Shown piece after piece: positions 54,886-64,000 of a stretch of DNA of 64,000 nucleotides. The first letter of the stretch is position 1, and every line of letters starts with the position of its first letter. Origin of the DNA: Coccinella septempunctata (Eukaryota > Arthropoda > Insecta > Coleoptera > Coccinellidae); the NCBI RefSeq assembly GCF_907165205.1, contig NC_058190.1, positions 15,260,001 to 15,324,000 on the forward strand, given 5' to 3'. The notes beneath the pieces were generated by a model. The model worked only from the letters and a program-made list of their open reading frames with translations. It had not been told where the DNA came from and searched no databases. Both the position numbers and the translations under genes were made by a program.

Positions 54886-56840
54886 TTATGCATGAAATGG
54901 TTTTAAATCTTTAATATGTATATTAGTGATTTTTCTACCCTCTGTATCTTTCAGGTCATAGACGACAGGTGAAACAACTTTAACGACGGTGAACGGTCCG
55001 GGAAACTTCGGAGCCAACTTGGCGGCGAAACTGTCAACGGCCGAGGATAAAGGACGGTCTCGGCGTAGAACTTTATCTCCCACATGGTATCGGACTTCTC
55101 TTCGTCGAAGATTGTAGTGGTGAGCCTGTTGTTGGAAGGCACGGTATAGTTTAGTACGGACGAATTCATAAGCCTCCTGGAGATGTTTGATCTGTTGAGT
55201 ACGGTAAGTCATGTCTCTGTTTTCTTCTTCTGTACGGTTGGATTCTCCGTTCATTTCATTATTGTGGGGGTTTGTCGAATAAATCGCCCTCGGGACTTCT
55301 AGTTCCCTTCTATAATTTAAAAATGCCGGTGTAAATCCAGTAGACTCCTGTTTAGCGGTGTTGATGGCAAACGTTAACTCTCCTATCTTTTCATCCCAGG
55401 TTCGCTGATCGGCTTCGCAAAACTGTGCTATCATGGTTTTCAGGGTACGGTTAGCTCTTTCTACAGGGTTGCACTGAGGAGTATACGGTGGTGTGAAACG
55501 GTGAGCGATGTTCAGCTCTCGGAGACTGTTCTTGAATAGCCTGCTGTCGAATTGTACTCCATTGTCGGATATTACTAGTTTTGGGCAACCATATTTCAGG
55601 ATAACTTGTTCGTAGAGGGCCGAATAAACAGTTTTGGCGGTGGCTTTCCGCAACGGACGACACTCTACCCACTTTGTGAACCGGTCTTGCATTACCACGA
55701 TGTAGGAGTTTCCCTTTTTTGACGTGGCAATGGTCCTACAATGTCTGTGGATACTTCTTGGAACGGCGCATCCGCCATTCGGTGTGGTTGCATCTTACCA
55801 GGGGTTTTCTGTTGCGAAACTTTGTACTTTTGGCACGATGTGCAGTTCCTCACGTATTTCGCAATGTCTCTAAACATCCCTGGCCAGTAATGGTTTCTGG
55901 CTATCCGTGCAATCGTCTTAGCAATTCCCATATGACCTGCTAGTTCTGAGTCGTGGTTTTCCTTCAGTACTTCGCTTCGCTTTTCGGTAGGTACACAGAG
56001 TTTCCAGGGTTTGCCGGTTCCATCTTCTGTGAAGTCGGATGAGTCCCAGAAATGTCGCAACAGTTTTCCATTTTCAACGGCATAGTCAGGAAAATTTGCT
56101 GGGTCCTTTTCCACCTCCTGTAACTTCTTGTTGTACCATCTGCATTGGGTTGTTTCTATCTCGGCCAGGTACACGGAATCTACGGACGGTAACGGTTTAA
56201 GTGATTGGTTGACCGTAGGTGTCTTCAGGGATTTTCTCCGGCCCTGCACTTCAACAGTTTCCTGAATTTTCCGTGTTGGTTTGGCAATCAGTCGACCTTC
56301 CAGGTAACAGTCCGCGGTACTGAGGTTAATGGAAAAATTGAACCTTCCTAATACGTCCATTCCTAGAATGAGGTAAACTGGTAAATCAGGCACCAACAAA
56401 AATTTTACGTCGGTCAAGGAATAATCAGCCAGGTGAACAGCGGTAGTGTAGAGTTTGGGTGTTGTCGTGGGTTGACCATTTGCAACCACCACGAAACCAT
56501 TCTCAACATGTTGTCCGGTGATTCCCTTGCTGTCACACTGTTTTGCCACTTTCCGACTTACGAAACTCTTCGTGGCTCCTGTGTCAATTAATGCTTTGTA
56601 GTGTTCTCCGGCTATCTCAACTTCGACAAGCGGTCGGTTATCATTCCAGGCAGTCGATGTCATGGGAGTCAGTGTGTCGGGAGATATGGTCGACTCCTTC
56701 TCCATATCTCCGTCTAATTTTCCGGACGGCAGGGACAATCTCGTGAGAGAATGTTCTCCCTCTGGCATCGAGAACAGAAAATTTTCGGTGGCCTGCGACA
56801 TTCTCGACGCATGTGGCCATATCCACCACATCGGAAACAC
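54886..56840 (-). pseudogene. Gypsy pol: protease directly joined to integrase
   Basis: The pol frame overlaps the gag end in the -1 frame (56840-56714). Protease: ALIDTGATKSFVS (DTG, about 56590) and LILGMDVLGRF. After KPLPSVDSVYLAEI the frame goes straight into the integrase zinc domain: HDSELAGHMG and NCTSCQKYK (H-H-C-C). RT and RNase H (about 1.5-2 kb) are missing without loss of frame. Integrase core: VSTDIVGPLP (first Asp), a frameshift in an A-run at about 55695, ISDNGVQFDS (second Asp) and NPVERANRTLK (Glu). The C-terminal GPF/Y-like module reads FPGPFTVVKVVSPVVYDL. The stop is at 54886. It could not reverse-transcribe itself but keeps cis signals. Confidence 0.87.
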
Positions 56841-58600
56841 TGTGTCTGGAAGGACACTCTCCTCCCTGATGATGATTCGGTCCGGTCAGCGTGGCTATTT
56901 TCGGCTCGACGGCGGGGTGGCGGTGTTGAAGTTCCGGATCGACCTTCGGACCTGTCTCCAGAAGTCGGACAGCGTGATTCCTGTTGCCGGACTGTTGACT
57001 CTCTGGACCTGGGTGGCCTTGGACGGCTTTCCCCCGGCGGAGAAAGTCGTGTCTGGTTGGCTGGTGTCGGCGGGACTAATTCCCTGTGTTCAGTTGTTTG
57101 GTGAACCTGCTCTCCGGTATCCACAGAAAAACTTGCCCGATATCGGTTCGGTTGACGGGGAGTGTACGTTAGGTGAGGTTCCTCCAGGAAACTTGGCTTC
57201 GAAGGTGGCCGGGTGTACTGGCTCATCTGCCGCTGGACTAGTTCAAAAACTTTTCCCTTACGGAGAAGTTCATCATACGTCTTGGTCTCCTGGAAAGCCA
57301 AGGCCTGCTGTAAGGGCGGGATCAACCTCTGTCGGATGAGTCGGATCTGCTCCACCTCGGATGGTTTTGTATAGGTGAGTTTCTGGAATAAGTTCTGCAG
57401 CCGGGTAACATACAGAAGCAGCTTTTCTTCAGGACCTTGTGTTCGTCTTTTTATTTCCTCCAACAGATTCTCCTCATAGTTAACAGGCAGAAACGCTTCT
57501 TTCAGTTGGTTGCTGAAATCCTCCCAGTCCTCGAAAGTAGCCCTCCTGGGAATAAACCAATCCCTTGCATCTTTTCGTAGTAATTCATAAACTGATTCAA
57601 AAACTTGTTCCAGGGACACTTTACGGAATTCAGCCAGCCTCTCCACTTCTTCAAGAAATCCGGTCACACTTCCAGTGCCATCAAAGGAAATGTTCCACTT
57701 GTGTACCGGGACAGTCGGTATTGTTGATCGGGACTCCGGTTCTGATCTGACAGGTGTTGTGATGACTGGTCGGTCAGGACTTATCCAAGGTGCAGGTAAG
57801 TGTGGAAAAGACACCCTTCGTGTAGAATTAATCCATCTACCCTGTGTCGGACCGTCAGGTGTTGTTGTCCCATAGTCCTGTGACTGTGTGAGAGGTATCG
57901 CTGGTAACTGTCGCAGTAATGCTCTACATGTCTGTCTTGTCTCATTCATGACCTCTTCTAATGTTGAATTCCTTACAGGTGTACCAGTACGTGAGACATC
58001 GACCGCTACAGGAGGATCGACATCATCTCCCAAGTTGATCAGTGATGACTCTCGGATCCTTGAAATCCGTTCCGGTTGGATCGGTGACACTCCAGGTGAA
58101 CTGGGCACCTCCACATCTATAAGAGACCTCTGATCTCGGCTGGATGGCTGCGGTTGTTCACGATTACTCTTCTTACGTAGCTCCTCCAGTGCTTCCAATG
58201 CCTTAGCTGTAGTTGCCTTCATTTAATCGACTAGTTGTAACTGTGTTGTGTCTGAGGTGACAATAAAGTCCAGCCTTCCTTGAATGTGTATTAATCTGGT
58301 GTAAATTCGCGAAAATTCGTTAGCCGTATTCTCATGATTGAAGTTCTGAAGGGATTCCACCAAATCGGTGAGTTTATTTTGGCAAATCTCAATCTCCGAG
58401 GCGGGATTCAATGATGTTGGGGGTAATAGAGGTTCATTAGACTGAAGTACTTGTCGTAGTAGACTCCGTTTAGTCATCACAGTACCCGGTATCGATTGTC
58501 CTCTCAGTTGTAATTCGTATGTAAGTTCATCACCGAGTAACCGATTCACATCCATGTTCGACATATTATTTTCAACTAAGTCCGATTCAGAACGCACCAA
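56714..58600 (-). pseudogene. Gypsy gag with CCHC knuckle, split by one in-frame stop
   Basis: The first part (58600-58223) has LLGDELTYELQLRGQSIPG, a SAP-like start common to insect gypsy Gags. A TAA at 58225-58223 is followed at once by ATG in the same frame. The second part (58222-56714) has a proline-rich linker and the capsid block (FDGTGSVTGFLEEVERLAEF, then ARDWFIPRRATFEDWEDF, then LLLYVTRLQNLF). It ends with an arginine/serine-rich tail and CFRCGGYGHMRRECRRPP, then CSRCQRENILSRDC. About 628 codons together. Gag forms the particle. The stop may be a mutation, or part of a two-product arrangement. Confidence 0.82.
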
Positions 58601-59584
58601 TATTTCACACTCGGTATGTCTTTCACAATCCGTTCAAGTTCTAAGTCCGACCCGGTAAGTTAATCGTTGGCTAACCTATTCACTTAAGTTCGAAGTGGGT
58701 GTCGGTGTGTCACAAAAAAAATAAAGTCTAAGTCCCGGTGTATCAGAAAAAAATCTAAGTTCAAGTCCCGGCGCACTAAAATAATCTAAGTCCCGATGTA
58801 TCACACTAAAAATTTTACAAGTCCAACGCTACTCGAAAAAAAATTCAATCAGTCCCACTAAAGTCCGAAAATATTCGCGAAATACCGCACACACTCGCAA
58901 GTCGTTTCGTATAGTCCGGAAAATTTCCCGAAATTCGAATCGCACCAGAACGCACAGGTTAAATTTCCAAAAAGTTTTTCAAGTTCAATAGCCAGAAAAT
59001 AAATCACAACAATCGAATTTCAGCCTTCAGAAAAATCAGAAATAATTGGTAAGTTTCAACAGTACAGGTCGAAAGAAAATAAAAGCAGGTAGACAAGTTA
59101 TCAACAGGGTAATAGGTGATTCACTATTAAACCGATAGGTAAATCAAACCTATCAAATTTTACCAATTGTGACAATAAATTTTCAATGTTCGGAAATTCA
59201 CTCACCTTCAATACGAAATTAAAACTGTTCAATTCAATGAATCAGAAATAATGAGAAATCGAAAATAATTTTCACTGATATAACGGCGTAATAACAGTTC
59301 AGTTTTCCTCAACTCAATAAAGTAATCGGTAAAAAGAATAATCACAAATTATTTTCAATGGGTTTCAACAATGGGAAAATTTTCAAAATATAGTCCAACT
59401 CAATTCAAATAACAGTTCAATACAGAGTGGCAGGTAATAAAACACAAATCAAGTTTATTTTTCACAGTTTTCCGTTCAAGAAATAGTTACTCACTGTTCT
59501 GAGGTTTTACTCACTGTTTCGGGAATTCACTCACTGTCCGGTTAATGTTTCTCACCTCTGTTGTTTCCTACTAGATTTTGCACT
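58601..59584 (-). other. Gypsy 5' leader
   Basis: About 1 kb between primer-binding site and gag, AT-rich with many AAGTCC-like words; no gene. Probably contains the packaging signal. Confidence 0.6.
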
Positions 59585-59602
59585 GTCCCTGCTCGGGCGC
59601 CA
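59585..59602 (-). promoter_or_regulatory. Gypsy primer-binding site (tRNA-Lys type)
   Basis: On the minus strand TGGCGCCCGAGCAGGGAC lies five bases inside the 5' LTR. It matches the well-known tRNA-Lys primer-binding sequence except at one base. Confidence 0.8.
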
Positions 59603-59607
59603 TTTTT

Positions 59608-60846
59608 TGTAACGTGGGTTACTCGGAGAAACCTAATCTCGAGCGCCAGCTATTCTTTTCAATAGGAAGAATAGCAAACCTACCAGAGTAGCTGCTAGCC
59701 GAAGACAGAGCTCGCTGTTATCTAGGGCGGTAGCGATAACGAAGAAGTCAAAATCAAATGATATAAAATTTTATTTACACCTTCGGAAACTAATTATATG
59801 TACAAGGGAGATATGCGTAGGTATGAACTATAAGTGAATCTATAAGCGAACATACATTCAGGAAATTCTATCCGGTCACGAGCACTTTATGAAATTTAGA
59901 CCGGGTGTAGTGAAAAATTAAAGGTTCAATAAAAATGCGCCAACCAGAACTGACGGAACGAATGCTAAGGACTTGCTATACGGTATCGGTATGTAGTTGT
60001 ATTTCTCCGGAAATGAAACACAATATAACGCGCCATGACTGACAGAAAAGAAGAGTTTTCGGATTCAACACTTATGACGCGGAACGCGGACAGGGGGGTT
60101 AACGGAACTTTCCCTTCAGTACCCCAAGGGCTTCCGCACCATGACTGATAGCGAAGGGAAAAGTCAGACTCGCGAAACAGGGTAAAGAACGATAAAATAC
60201 AACAGAAAAACGATACAGTACAGCAGTGTCAAAGTTAAAGAAGTAACGGCGTAGGTCTAACAAAGAAACTGAACGGTACAGACGGGGACCTACCTCCTTT
60301 GTTTCAAGCACTCGCGGAACTCAAAGGATTTAAAAGAAAAACTAAAAAATTAACTCTAAGTAGCACTGATGCAAACACAAAATAATTATTCTTCAACGGC
60401 GAAAGAAATACGGAAAATTAACTGAATTTAAAACAGAAGTCACCACGTTAGAAAGCGAAAAATCGAAATACTGAAGCAAAGTCAGAGAGCAAGTCGAAGA
60501 ACTGAAGTAAAAGTCGAAAAGTGACCGTCGCGGGGGAAAATTTGCTTTTATAGGCATATCCCCTCTCACGGTAAAAATCTGAAAATTCCAGAATGCGACA
60601 AGAATGAAAAACGTCGTCAGCTCCGGTTTATCGCATATCAACAGATGAAAAACGTCGAAATCTTCAGCGGCATGTAAGAAAAACAACGTGAAATACAGAT
60701 AAGCGGTTTTTTACATTTACTCTGCCTATCGGAATGAACGTACGGAATATTCGAGAATTAAAATATTTTCAAAGACGGAAATCTAAAACGAAAGAAATGC
60801 ACTAAAATGAATTCCAATTTTCCTCAGAAAACTGGACTTCATTACA
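59608..60846 (-). repeat. Gypsy 5' LTR
   Basis: 1239 bp, nearly the same as 52365-53603. Differences seen by eye include CGAAGACAG against CGGAGACAG near the left end and GACTTCATTACA against GACTCCATTACA at the right end. Confidence 0.93.
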
Positions 60847-60850
60847 AACT

Positions 60851-61680
60851 CTATAATCTTCTGATCTACACCTACCACATCTATCGGATATAGTTTACCA
60901 CAATCGGCACAATCGGCTTCCCTTATTGTGGTAAGTTGGAAATCACCATCTTCCTGGCAGTTGGAATTCTCTGTACATTTCTCTAGACAACCAGTCATGA
61001 CCAACTGCAACCCAAATCTGAAACATCGTCTTATTTTCGAGAATAAATTCTCGATTGAGTCCTGGTTAAGACGACTCGTGATCAAGTAAGGTTGTGATTT
61101 TTTTGTCTATTCCCATAACAAAAGGACGCCATTGATGGTTTGTATTAAACCATTAAAACAAATGGTACATGTTTCTCTACAGTCCAGGACTAAATCAAAT
61201 CAACTGATTCTTTTGAAGTTTGGTCTGATGTGGTATTTTTGTCCGACACAGGCGACACAAGTCTCTGAAGATAATTGCTCTAAAATTTTGCCTGAGAATT
61301 GGGTGAGCCAAAAAGATCATTCATTTTCAGAACAATTTGTTCTGTTGTCTTGTAGACTTCAGCTCACCAGTTAGAATTACTGTCATCATGGTTGAATACA
61401 AGGTTTTGCTGAAGATCTGGATAGCCAGTTTAACCTTCATTCTCTAAAAGGCCTCAGAAGAGCACGAGAAAGAATATTCCTAGAGTCAATTTGGTAGGTA
61501 CGTTTCTTTTATGTCCCTCCAAGAAACATTCGTACCAGTGCGGCACCTCCGACTACAATGTCCCTTTTTTAGAGGGAATTTCTCACATTCTTGAGGGATG
61601 TCGAGGGTCGAGGGCAATTTTTTTTTCTCATTGAAGAAAAAGTATGACTTCTTATGCGACACTCCGAACATACTGTAAAG
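60851..61680 (-). pseudogene. P-element-like transposase remnant, middle part
   Basis: Minus-strand landmarks: INGVLLLWE, then YLITSRLNQDSIENLFSKIR (about 61020-61090), the strongest P/THAP9 motif (RLNQD-xEN-FS-IR). Upstream lie VKLAIQIFSKTLYSTMMTV (about 61375-61445), with a possible donor GTGAGCT just after, and NVSWRDIKETY (about 61500). A cysteine cluster follows downstream (CLEKCTENSNC, ADCADCG). Stops and small indels throughout. The gypsy element separates it from 51700-52360. Confidence 0.7.
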
Positions 61681-61743
61681 CTACCTATTATATGATCCTA
61701 ACAAAATAGTTTAATCAACTTATTGTAGTTGAATTGATGTATA

Positions 61744-63925
61744 CAGGGTCTTTCACGAGGAACCTCACCCATATTTATACGGGAAACTACTGAACGTATT
61801 TTCATGAAATTCAGCACTCATAAGTATTTCACGATGCTGATAAAATCTAAAATATTTTCAAGGCATGAGCACCTCCGGTTTTTCCGGAAATGACGTCAAC
61901 TTCCGTTTTTCAAATTAGAACACCATTTTTTATTGCAGATATTGAATCTACGTTAAAAAATAATGTGAGTGTATGCATCACACCCTTGCCCTAAAGTGTA
62001 TATTTTCTGAGTTATTCAAAAAAAACTGTTTTTCGTCTTGAATTTTCAGCTATTTCTTTTCCCTTCACGCCAAAAAGATGAAATTTTCAGGAACTGTTAC
62101 TTAAACCATGTTTTAGATTTTAATACCCTAATATGCAAGAGAAAACAGTTACAGGTTGTTCCTAAATAGATGGCGAATTTTGATTCGAATTTGTATCGGG
62201 AACTTTTTTATTTCAACTAATCGGCCATCGGTTTTCTCTCCAGTGATAAATAAATAATTCCTTATGAACCATATGCAAAAACTTACCATGTTTTACATTC
62301 TTTTTTTTTAATGATAGATATCATTAATTACATCTGCCAAATTCCTCTTTATTCAGTAGCAGTTTGTGTTTACTATTAATTTTTTGATAATTCGTATTAA
62401 GTTATAAAATCGATCACTATGCCTAATTTTACCAATGAAGATTATTTAAATCTCATTCTACTTTATGGAGAATGTAATAAAGTTGTAGATAGAACGATTC
62501 GACTGTTCATTGAGAGGTTTCCTGACCGACCCAGACCAACGAGAGATACCATTAACAGAACCATGACAAACTTGAGAAATGTCGGATCTTTCGTTAAGAA
62601 AACTATACACAGAGAAAAAAGTGTAGTAGAAGATGAGAACAACGAAATTACAGTTCTTGCATATTTTCGTGTGAATCCTCAAAATTCTCTCAAAGATGCC
62701 GAGATTGATCTGGGATTATCTCAATCGAGTGTTTGGAGAATATTAAAAAAACATAAAATGCACCCATATAAATTCAATAGGGTACAGCATTTGAAGGAAA
62801 CTGATTTCGTCAGGAGAACTGAGTTTTGCGAAGCTATGATGATTCGATTTCAAGAGAATGAAAACTTTTTGGACTGTATAATTTGGACAGATGAATCTAA
62901 ATTCACAAAGAATGGTTCTTTCAATAGGCATAACAGTCATTATTGGGATGAAGAGAACAACCACCACTTCAGACAATGGAACTTTCAAGAGACCTGGAGT
63001 TTCAATGTTTTTTGCGCCATCAAAAATAATGCAATTCTCGATGTTCACATTTATGATGGGACTTTAACTGGTAAGATAGAACACTACACATGTTTGCATT
63101 ATTTAAAGAATGTTCTCCCTTAGGAGATAGATATTCTGACATATTGACTCAAATAATTGAGCCGCTAGTACAGAACCATAATGACTTATGGTATCAACAA
63201 GATGGCGCGCCTCCACACAATTCACTCAATGTGTCAAATATCCTCTACAGGCAATTTGAAGATCGATGGTTGGTGAACAATGGTCCACATCTTTGGCCAC
63301 CACGTTCTCCCGATTTAACTCCTTAAGACTATTATGTTTGGGGTAGGATAAAAAATATTGTCTACTCAACTCCCCTGACTGATAAAGAGGACTGCATTGA
63401 ACGAGTCAGAAATGCGTTCAGGTTTGTTTAGATTTTTAGATTCATAGTTTTGAAACTCAATTTGGTTTTTAAACACTTTTGCAGATCTCCCGATGAAATA
63501 AGAAGAGCAACGCACGAAGCATTCCCGAGACGTATAAATAAATGTCTAGAAATTAACGGTCAAAACTTTGAGCATCTTCTCTAGTTATAACTGCGAGAGT
63601 TTGCCATGGTTCTCCTAATAGTAACTTTAAGTCGGTTTCAAGAAGGGGTGAAAAATCTACAGCATGGTTCAAATAACAGTTCCTGAAAATTTCATCTTTT
63701 TGGCGTGAAGGGAAAAGAAATAGCTGAAAATTCAAGACGAAAAACAGTTTTTTTTGAATAACTCAGAAAATATCCACTTTAGGGTAAGGGTGTGATGCAT
63801 ACACTCACATTATTTTTTAACGTAGATTCAATATCTGCCATAAAAAAATGGGGTTCTAATTTGAAAAAATTGATTTTTCACGATTTTGTCATCCCTAACT
63901 TTGAAAGCGATTTTTTCACCCCCTG
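61744..63925 (+). mobile_element. Tc1/mariner-superfamily DNA transposon (DD41D type)
   Basis: CAGGG-type ends flanked by TA (61742-61743 and 63926-63927). Long inner inverted repeats of about 200 bp match between about 61903-62118 and 63643-63872, e.g. AAATAATGTGAGTGTATGCA and TTCTTTTCCCTTCACGCC. The outermost bases agree only over CAGGG, so the exact ends are less sure than the repeats. One plus-strand transposase gene inside. About 2.2 kb. Confidence 0.85.
62419..63584 (+). pseudogene. DD41D Tc1/mariner-superfamily transposase with a small intron
   Basis: ATG 62419. The N-terminal part (residues 1-60) is DUF4817-like helix-turn-helix (NEDYLNLILLYGECNK, then RFPDRPRPTRDTINRTM). A second HTH follows (LGLSQSSVWRILKKHKMHPY). 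Catalytic motifs: CIIWTDESKFTKNG (D1, about 62885), WYQQDGAPPHN (D2, about 63200) and DYYVWGRIKN (D3, about 63328). Forty-one residues lie between D2 and D3. A frameshift near 63100 and a TAA at 63324-63326, just before D3, break the frame. The last exon (63485-63584) is joined by a 63-bp intron (GTTTGT at 63422, TTGCAG to 63484), in phase. C-terminus KCLEINGQNFEHLL. It would cut at the TIRs and insert at TA. Confidence 0.85.
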
Positions 63926-63927
63926 TA

Positions 63928-64000
63928 TCATGAATCGCGATTTCGATTTTTAAAGTGGATACATAAATCTTACATCTTGAAAAATCCCAAAAATGAAAAT
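63928..64000. other. Right flank of the mariner-type element
   Basis: Only 73 bases to the window edge; nothing recognised. Confidence 0.5.

Larger units (their letters stand above)
52365..60846 (-). mobile_element. Ty3/gypsy LTR retrotransposon, young copy lacking RT/RNase H
   Basis: LTRs of 1239 bp each (52365-53603 and 59608-60846), TG...CA on the minus strand. TSD AACT at 52361-52364 and 60847-60850. By eye the LTRs differ at only about eleven positions, so insertion is recent. On the minus strand: primer-binding site, leader, gag, protease, integrase, 3' region, polypurine tract. RT and RNase H are absent. Inserted into a P-like transposase remnant. The solo LTR at 2029-3424 belongs to the same family. 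Confidence 0.93.

Noticed and set aside
56662..57339. 225-residue plus-strand frame
   Set aside because: Antisense to gypsy gag, which has capsid and CCHC motifs.

Overview
The window reads as AT-rich, intron-containing animal DNA, almost certainly from an insect. The evidence is the mix of mobile elements: BEL/Pao and Ty3/gypsy LTR retrotransposons, Jockey/CR1-type and R4/Dong-type LINEs, P-like, hAT, PIF/Harbinger, Tc1/mariner/pogo and Foldback/NOF-type Mutator DNA transposons. I cannot name the order with confidence. Nearly everything is mobile DNA inserted inside other mobile DNA. The only piece that looks like a host protein gene is one disintegrin exon (39117-39310).

1-28274 is one nest. 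A BEL/Pao pol fragment (1-1620, minus strand) abuts a truncated BEL LTR (1621-1897). That LTR is the left end of a plus-strand BEL/Pao element whose 3' LTR is 27881-28274. The BEL body is split, in order, by a gypsy solo LTR (2029-3424), a CR1-like LINE (about 3833-7849), a second CR1-like LINE on the minus strand (12628-18051), a 5'-truncated Jockey-group LINE (19790-21660), a tiny LINE tail (22428-22480) and a PIF/Harbinger transposon (23437-26744). Second-order insertions include R4/Dong elements in the TAA-repeat tails of two of the LINEs, a hAT MITE inside CR1-like ORF1 and a small repeat inside an intron of the Harbinger Myb-like gene. Target-site duplications (TSDs) allow much of the insertion order to be read directly, and removing some insertions restores the BEL frame exactly.

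28275-40820 holds a decayed pogo-like transposase, a terminal-inverted-repeat element with an 8-bp TSD (30765-37477) that was split inside a 54-residue ORF by a full-length Jockey LINE (30868-35687), a LINE remnant, the ADAM10-like exon and a foldback palindrome (about 39580-40345).

40830-50908 is a 10,079-bp Foldback/NOF-like Mutator (MULE) element with a perfect 9-bp TSD. Its long inverted arms are built of 291-bp tandem units. Its single minus-strand gene joins a MULE transposase to a ubiquitin-specific-protease-like domain, with all expected catalytic and zinc residues visible.

50918-61743 holds P-like transposase remnants, into one of which a young gypsy element (52365-60846, minus strand) inserted at a perfect palindrome. 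That gypsy copy has lost reverse transcriptase and RNase H by what appears to be an in-frame deletion. 61744-63925 is a Tc1/mariner-superfamily element with DD41D spacing.

The most novel-looking signals are the transposase-deubiquitinase-like fusion in the Foldback element and the tobamovirus-type leaky stop context (TAG CAA TTA) between the two in-frame ORFs of the first LINE.
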